The translations under genes were made by a program, and so were the position numbers. Source: Sandaracinaceae bacterium (GTDB lineage: Bacteria; Myxococcota_A; Polyangia; Polyangiales; Sandaracinaceae). Taken from it: DNA of 64,000 nt. Location of the stretch: NCBI GenBank assembly GCA_019637095.1, contig JAHBWG010000019.1, forward strand, positions 1-64,000, in the 5' to 3' direction. The notes below the pieces were generated by a model. It searched no databases, had not been told where the DNA came from, and was given only the letters and a program-made list of their open reading frames with translations. Below, piece after piece: positions 59,892 to 64,000 of the stretch. The stretch's first letter is position 1. Every line of letters begins with the position of its first letter.

Positions 59892-60455
59892 TCAACGCCA
59901 GCGGACGATCAGCTCGAGCGAGTCGTCGCCGTCCTGGCCGCCCGCGACGACGCGCGAGCGGATGTCCTCGACCCCGAGCGTCTCGAGCACGCCCTCGATG
60001 CCGCCGATGAAGTCCCACCACATGCGCCGCGTGTAGCCGTGGTAGTCGCGGAAGCGGTAGTGGATGAAGCGCTCTCCGACGTCCACGACGGAGACGTCGC
60101 CGCCGTCGATGTAGCGGCTCGAGATCCGCATCGACTGCTGCAGCGCCTTCTCCGGGCTCATGAAGAGCCGCACGATGCGGAAGAGCGTCGCGAAGTCCGC
60201 CTTCACCGCCTCGCGCGAGAGCGCGCGCACGGCGTCCTCGTCGCGGAGCTCGGCGACGATGGCGTCGAGCAGCGCGGCGTAGTGCGCGGCCGGGTACCAC
60301 CCGCTCGCCACCACGGCCCTGCCGCGCACGAGCTCGCCGGCGTCGCCGCGCAGGCGCGCCTCGACGCGCGCGCGCGCTTCGGCGCCGTGCGTGCGTGCGA
60401 GCGCCTCGAGCGTCCCGACGAAATTGATCCCCTTCAGCTTTCGCTCGGCGGCCAC
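59892..60455 (-). CDS. TIGR02265/DUF2378-type myxobacterial protein
   Basis: 187 residues from GTG 60455. KLKGINFVGTLEALARTHGA, VASGWYPAAHYAALLDAI, TLFRIVRLFMSPEKALQQSM and HYRFRDYHGYTRRMWWDFIG fit the roughly 180-residue domain found almost only in myxobacteria (TIGR02265/DUF2378). Its role is unknown; such proteins often lie near kinases, as here. TACGCT at 60465-60470 ends 9 nt before the GTG. Divergent from the kinase gene. Confidence 0.68.
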   Translation of the reverse strand: MAAERKLKGINFVGTLEALARTHGAEARARVEARLRGDAGELVRGRAVVASGWYPAAHYAALLDAIVAELRDEDAVRALSREAVKADFATLFRIVRLFMSPEKALQQSMRISSRYIDGGDVSVVDVGERFIHYRFRDYHGYTRRMWWDFIGGIEGVLETLGVEDIRSRVVAGGQDGDDSLELIVRWR

Positions 60456-60464
60456 CCCGGAGGC

Positions 60465-60470
60465 AGCGTA
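60465..60470 (-). promoter_or_regulatory. -10 box (TACGCT) for gene 59892-60455
   Basis: The hexamer ends 9 nt before GTG 60455. Confidence 0.4.
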
Positions 60471-60516
60471 ACAGAGGGGGGCCGACTGCCCGCGGTGGTA
60501 TCGTACCGCTCGGGCG

Positions 60517-61965
60517 ATGGTGGGGATGCTTCGGCTCGGCCGTGGGGATCGCTTCGCAGGCGAGCTCGAGATCCTGCGCGTGATCGGCTCCGGCGGGATG
60601 GGCACCGTCTACGCCGCGCGCGAGCTCGCGACGGGCGAGGTGCGCGCGCTCAAGCTGCTGCTCCCCGATCTGCTCGTCGACGCGGTGAGCCGGCGGCGCT
60701 TCACGCAGGAGGCCGAGATCGCCTCGGCCATCGAGAGCCCGTACGTCCCGCAGGTCCACCGCGGCGGCGTCGATCCGGCGACCTCCACGCCCTACATCGT
60801 GATGGAGCTGCTCGAGGGCGAGGACCTGCGCGCGCGGGTCGAGCGCGAGGGCGCGCTCGCGCTCGACGTCACCCGCGCCGTGCTCGAGCAGCTCACGCAC
60901 GCGCTCGGCGCGGCGCATCGCGCGGGGATCGTCCACCGCGACCTCAAGCCGCCCAACGTGTTCCTGCAGGCGACGCCGGGCGGCGAGGTCCTCGTGAAGC
61001 TCCTCGACTTCGGCGTCGCGAAGCTGCTCGACGCGCACCGTACGTCGGCGACGGGGACCGGCGCGGTCGGCTCGCCGATGTGGATGGCGCCCGAGCAGAC
61101 CTCGACCGGCGGGCGCATCGCGCCCTCGACCGACGTGTGGGCGCTCGGCCTGCTCGTCTTCTACCTCCTGACCGGCAAGGTGTTCTGGACGGCGGCGCAC
61201 GACCATCAGGGGGTGACCGGGCTCCTGCGCGAGATCCACCTCGATCCGATCCCGCTTCCGTCGGTGCGCGCCCGCCAGCTCGGGGGCACGCCTCCGCTGC
61301 CCGAGGGCTTCGACGCGTGGTTCGAGCGCGCCGTCTGCCGCGAGCAGCGCCTGCGCTTTCGCGACGCGTCGATCGCGATGGAGGCGCTGCGCCCGGCGCT
61401 CCAGTCGCCGAGCGAGCGCGCGGCGATCGCGGACGCGCCGCTCGCGCTCGAGGCGCCGCTCGAGTCGTCCGCGACGCTGCCGCGCTCCGGCCTCCGCACG
61501 CCGGCGCGCATCTCGGAGATCCCGGACACGCTCTCGCCCGACGACCGGCGCGGGCCGACGCCCGTGGACGCGCACGTCACGCCGTGGGACGCCACGGCCT
61601 CGCACGCGCCGCCGCACGCCGTCTCGCACGCGCCGCCGCACGCCGCCTCGCACGCGCCGTCGCACGTCGCCTCGCACGCCGCCTCGCACGCGCCGCACGC
61701 CGCCGCGTCGAGCGTTCCCGTCACCGCGCCCGTGCCCGCGCGCGTCGTGCCCGTCACCGCCGAGCGCCCGATCCCGGCGCGCTCGCCCCGCTCTGACCCG
61801 CCGCGCTTCACCCCGCCCGCGCCGAGCTCCACGCCGCCGCCGGCCTCGGGCGAGGGGCGCCTCTCGCCGCTCGTCTGGGCGCTGCTCGTCGTGTTCGGCG
61901 GCCTCGCCGCGGCCTTCGTCTCCGCGCTCGCGGTATGGGTGGTGCTGACCCTGGCCACGCCGTAG
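60517..61965 (+). CDS. Membrane-anchored Ser/Thr protein kinase
   Basis: 482 residues from ATG 60517. The Hanks kinase domain (about 13-280) has IGSGGMGTVYAA, ALKLLLPD, GIVHRDLKPPNV (Asp142), LLDFGVAKLL (Asp164), GSPMWMAPEQ and DVWALGLLVFYLLTG, so it should be active. A linker with His-Ala-Pro repeats (SHAPPHAASHAPSHVASHAA) covers about residues 362-395. A C-terminal membrane helix (WALLVVFGGLAAAFVSALAV) puts the kinase on the cytoplasmic face. The stop overlaps the -10 of the next gene. Confidence 0.9.
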   Translation: MVGMLRLGRGDRFAGELEILRVIGSGGMGTVYAARELATGEVRALKLLLPDLLVDAVSRRRFTQEAEIASAIESPYVPQVHRGGVDPATSTPYIVMELLEGEDLRARVEREGALALDVTRAVLEQLTHALGAAHRAGIVHRDLKPPNVFLQATPGGEVLVKLLDFGVAKLLDAHRTSATGTGAVGSPMWMAPEQTSTGGRIAPSTDVWALGLLVFYLLTGKVFWTAAHDHQGVTGLLREIHLDPIPLPSVRARQLGGTPPLPEGFDAWFERAVCREQRLRFRDASIAMEALRPALQSPSERAAIADAPLALEAPLESSATLPRSGLRTPARISEIPDTLSPDDRRGPTPVDAHVTPWDATASHAPPHAVSHAPPHAASHAPSHVASHAASHAPHAAASSVPVTAPVPARVVPVTAERPIPARSPRSDPPRFTPPAPSSTPPPASGEGRLSPLVWALLVVFGGLAAAFVSALAVWVVLTLATP

Positions 61966-61968
61966 ATT
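61963..61968 (+). promoter_or_regulatory. -10 box (TAGATT) for the UbiB-family gene
   Basis: The hexamer ends 8 nt before GTG 61977 and includes the TAG stop of the kinase gene. Confidence 0.4.
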
Positions 61969-61976
61969 CCGCGCAC

Positions 61977-63698
61977 GTGCCTCCCGAAGAGCCCAAGTCG
62001 ATGTTCGGGGTCGCGATCCGCGACGCCAACCGGCTGCGCAAGGTCGCCGCCGTGGTCGCCGGCCACGGCTTCGGCGAGATCATCCTTCGCACGCCGCTCG
62101 CCGGCCTCGTCAGCGGCACCTCGACGCAGGTCGAGGCGCGCGGCGACGCGCCGGAGCGCTTCACGCACCTGCTCGGCGAGCTCGGGCCGACCTACATCAA
62201 GCTCGGCCAGGTCCTGTCGATGCGCGCGGATCTCTTGCCGGCCGCGTACGTCAAGGCGCTGTCCACCCTGCAGGACCAGGCGCCGGTCATCCCCTTCGCG
62301 GACGTGAAGAAGGTGATCGAGCGAGGCCTCGGCCGCCCGATCGGGGAGCTGTTCGCCGAGCTCGACGAGGCGCCGCTCGCGACCGCGTCGATCGGGCAGA
62401 TCCACCACGCCAAGACGACCGACGGCCGCGACGTGGTCGTGAAGGTGCAGCGCCCCGGCATCGGCGAGGTGATGCGCGGCGACCTCGACCTGCTCTACCT
62501 CGCCGCGCGCGCGCTCGAGGCGAGCGTGGACGAGCTCAAGCTCATCTCGCCCGCCGCGATCATCGCGGAGTTCGAGAAGAACCTCTTGCGCGAGCTGAAC
62601 TTCACCGCCGAGCTCGCGAACCTCGTGCGCGCCAAGCAGCTCCTCGATCCGTCGCGCCCGATCACGGTGCCCGAGCCGCTGCCCGAGCTGAGCTGCCGCA
62701 CCGTGCTCACGATGACGTACTTCGAGGGGCGCGCGGTGCGCGACCTCGAGCCGGGTAGCGCCGAGGCCGAGCACGCGGTCACCGAGATCCTCCACGCGAT
62801 GTGCAAGGGCGTCTTCCTCGACGGCTTCTTCCACGGCGACCCGCACGCGGGGAACATCCTCGTGAACGACGAGGGCACGCTCTGCTTCCTCGACCTGGGC
62901 CTCGTCGGCACGCTCTCGCCCGAGCAGCGCGACGACCTCGTCACGCTCGTGCTCGGCACGATCCTCGACGACGCGTCGACGGTGGCGCGCGTGCTCCTCA
63001 AGATGGGCACGCCCACACAGCGCGTGGACATCGGCGAGCTCAAGCGCGACATCGTGCGCGTGCGCGCGCAGTACGTGATGGTGCGCAGCGTCGGCGAGGC
63101 GGACACGCAGGGCTTCATCGACGAGTTCGCGCAGGCGGTCGGCCGCTACCGCGTGAAGCTCGCGACCGAGTACTCGCTGCTCGTGAAGGCCGCGGGCACC
63201 GTCGAGGGGCTCGTGCGCGCGCTCTACCCGGACGTCGACGCGCTCGCGGTCACCAAGCCTTACGTCGAGCGCATGTTCTCCGAGCGCTACAGCCCCCAAC
63301 AGATGGTCCAGCAAGCGCTCGGCGGCGGCGTCGGCGCGGCCTCGCTGCTTCGCACGCTGCCCACGCACCTCGACCAGATCCTCCACGACTTCGAGACGGG
63401 CAACCTGATCGTCAACCCGAAGACGCCGACGCTCGACAAGCTCCCGGACACGCTGCACCAGTCGGCGACGCGCATCGCGGTCGCGCTGTTCGCGGCGTCG
63501 ATGACCGTCGCCTCCGCCGTCTCGATCCCGGATCGCTACGACGGCTACATGGACTGGGCGCGGATCGGGATGTTCGTGATCTTCACCTCGTTCGCGTTCG
63601 GCGGCTGGACCGTGACGTGGTGGTGGCACTGGCTCGGCAGAGGGCTGACCCTCAAGCTCACGCCGATCCTGAACTTCTTCCGCCGCCGCCGCGGGTGA
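61977..63698 (+). CDS. ABC1/UbiB-family atypical kinase
   Basis: 573 residues from GTG 61977. Family motifs: the KxGQ motif GPTYIKLGQVLSMRADLLP, the A-rich loop ATASIGQIHHAKTTDG, LLRELNFTAELANL, GFFHGDPHAGNILVN and CFLDLGLVGTLS. The end has two membrane helices (IAVALFAASMTVASAV, the stretch around MFVIFTSFAFGGW). Family members act in ubiquinone or lipid homeostasis as ATPases rather than classical protein kinases. No ubi genes are nearby. It has its own promoter and may also read through from the kinase gene. Confidence 0.9.
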   Translation: MPPEEPKSMFGVAIRDANRLRKVAAVVAGHGFGEIILRTPLAGLVSGTSTQVEARGDAPERFTHLLGELGPTYIKLGQVLSMRADLLPAAYVKALSTLQDQAPVIPFADVKKVIERGLGRPIGELFAELDEAPLATASIGQIHHAKTTDGRDVVVKVQRPGIGEVMRGDLDLLYLAARALEASVDELKLISPAAIIAEFEKNLLRELNFTAELANLVRAKQLLDPSRPITVPEPLPELSCRTVLTMTYFEGRAVRDLEPGSAEAEHAVTEILHAMCKGVFLDGFFHGDPHAGNILVNDEGTLCFLDLGLVGTLSPEQRDDLVTLVLGTILDDASTVARVLLKMGTPTQRVDIGELKRDIVRVRAQYVMVRSVGEADTQGFIDEFAQAVGRYRVKLATEYSLLVKAAGTVEGLVRALYPDVDALAVTKPYVERMFSERYSPQQMVQQALGGGVGAASLLRTLPTHLDQILHDFETGNLIVNPKTPTLDKLPDTLHQSATRIAVALFAASMTVASAVSIPDRYDGYMDWARIGMFVIFTSFAFGGWTVTWWWHWLGRGLTLKLTPILNFFRRRRG

Positions 63699-63730
63699 GC
63701 TGCGCCACCCCGTGCTTCGCACGCCACCGA

Positions 63731-64000
63731 TCAGGCACGCCGCGAGGGCACCGCGGCGCACGCGTCGATGCCGTCGGCGAGGCGCCAGCCGCGCGGCGCG
63801 CGCTCGATCACCTCGCGCTCCCCGAACGCCTCGCGCAGGCTCTTGCGCAGCCGGTTGATCGCCACGTAGAGCGTGTTGCGGTGCTGGAGCGGGTGGTACT
63901 CCGTCACCTCCCACACGCGCGGGTAGAGCACCTCGGCCGCGAGCGCCTCGCCGCGCGCCTCGATGAGCGCGCCGAGCAGCGCGGCGCCGACCGCGCTCTT
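63731..64000 (-). CDS. Winged-helix regulator, C-terminal part (runs off window)
   Basis: The frame is open from the window edge to the stop at 63731, 89 codons. LLGALIEARGEALAAEVL, HRNTLYVAINRLRKSLREAF and then VIERAPRGWRLAD form an OmpR/AfsR-type winged helix with recognition helix and wing. The N-terminus, and possibly an ATPase or TPR part, is outside the window. Confidence 0.75.
   Translation of the reverse strand, partial: KSAVGAALLGALIEARGEALAAEVLYPRVWEVTEYHPLQHRNTLYVAINRLRKSLREAFGEREVIERAPRGWRLADGIDACAAVPSRRA

Overview
The window is very GC-rich and reads like the chromosome of a Polyangiales-type myxobacterium (Myxococcota), probably close to Sandaracinus. The signs are many lipoproteins with Asp-Ala-Gly linkers, eukaryote-like Ser/Thr kinases with extra domains, an IgGFc-binding-type surface protein, Stig1-like cysteine repeats, a TIGR02265/DUF2378-type protein and an AgmX/PglI-like protein. 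This placement is inferred from gene content. I see no tRNA, rRNA or CRISPR array.

Layout. 0-13.4 kb: a partial NB-ARC/AAA regulator, a three-gene lipoprotein/TPR operon, a SNF2 helicase, a pilin-like protein, two lipoproteins, a Crp-type regulator with a membrane protein, and an ABC exporter. 13.4-15.0 kb: a 1.5 kb segment bounded by a 27-bp perfect direct repeat of the ABC gene's 3' end. 15-26.6 kb: surface lipoproteins, RNase III, an alpha/beta hydrolase and a kinase-pseudokinase. 26.6-35.6 kb: a 3-hydroxyacyl-CoA dehydrogenase, then a transglutaminase / DUF2126 / circularly permuted ATP-grasp / alpha-E cluster, predicted to make an unknown amide-linked product. 54.6 kb: a glutamine-amidotransferase-like/transglutaminase fusion that probably belonged next to that cluster. 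56-64 kb: a PD40 lipoprotein, SRPBCC protein, kinase, UbiB-like protein and a partial winged-helix regulator.

The outstanding feature is at 35.8-53.1 kb. A 3,379-bp segment is present twice in direct orientation, 13,985 bp apart, with no difference seen. It flanks 10.6 kb of foreign-looking DNA. The left copy is intact on its left and broken on its right; the right copy is the mirror image. This is the product expected from single-crossover integration of a roughly 14 kb circle. The island starts with broken genes, including an IS91-like transposase fragment, and then carries a DISARM-like defence locus: a NERD-nuclease/UvrD-type helicase, DrmB (DUF1998), DrmA (helicase), a full primary-type sigma-70 factor, and a Vsr-endonuclease/C5-methyltransferase fusion. 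No DrmC (PLD) gene is present. A sigma factor as first gene of the drmAB operon, a Vsr-methylase fusion and a NERD helicase in place of DrmC make it an unusual, possibly undescribed DISARM variant.

Many genes have a TANNNT hexamer only 6-9 nt before the start codon, which suggests widespread leaderless transcription. I used this to choose several start codons. Very long overlapping frames on opposite strands are GC-driven shadows and were left out.
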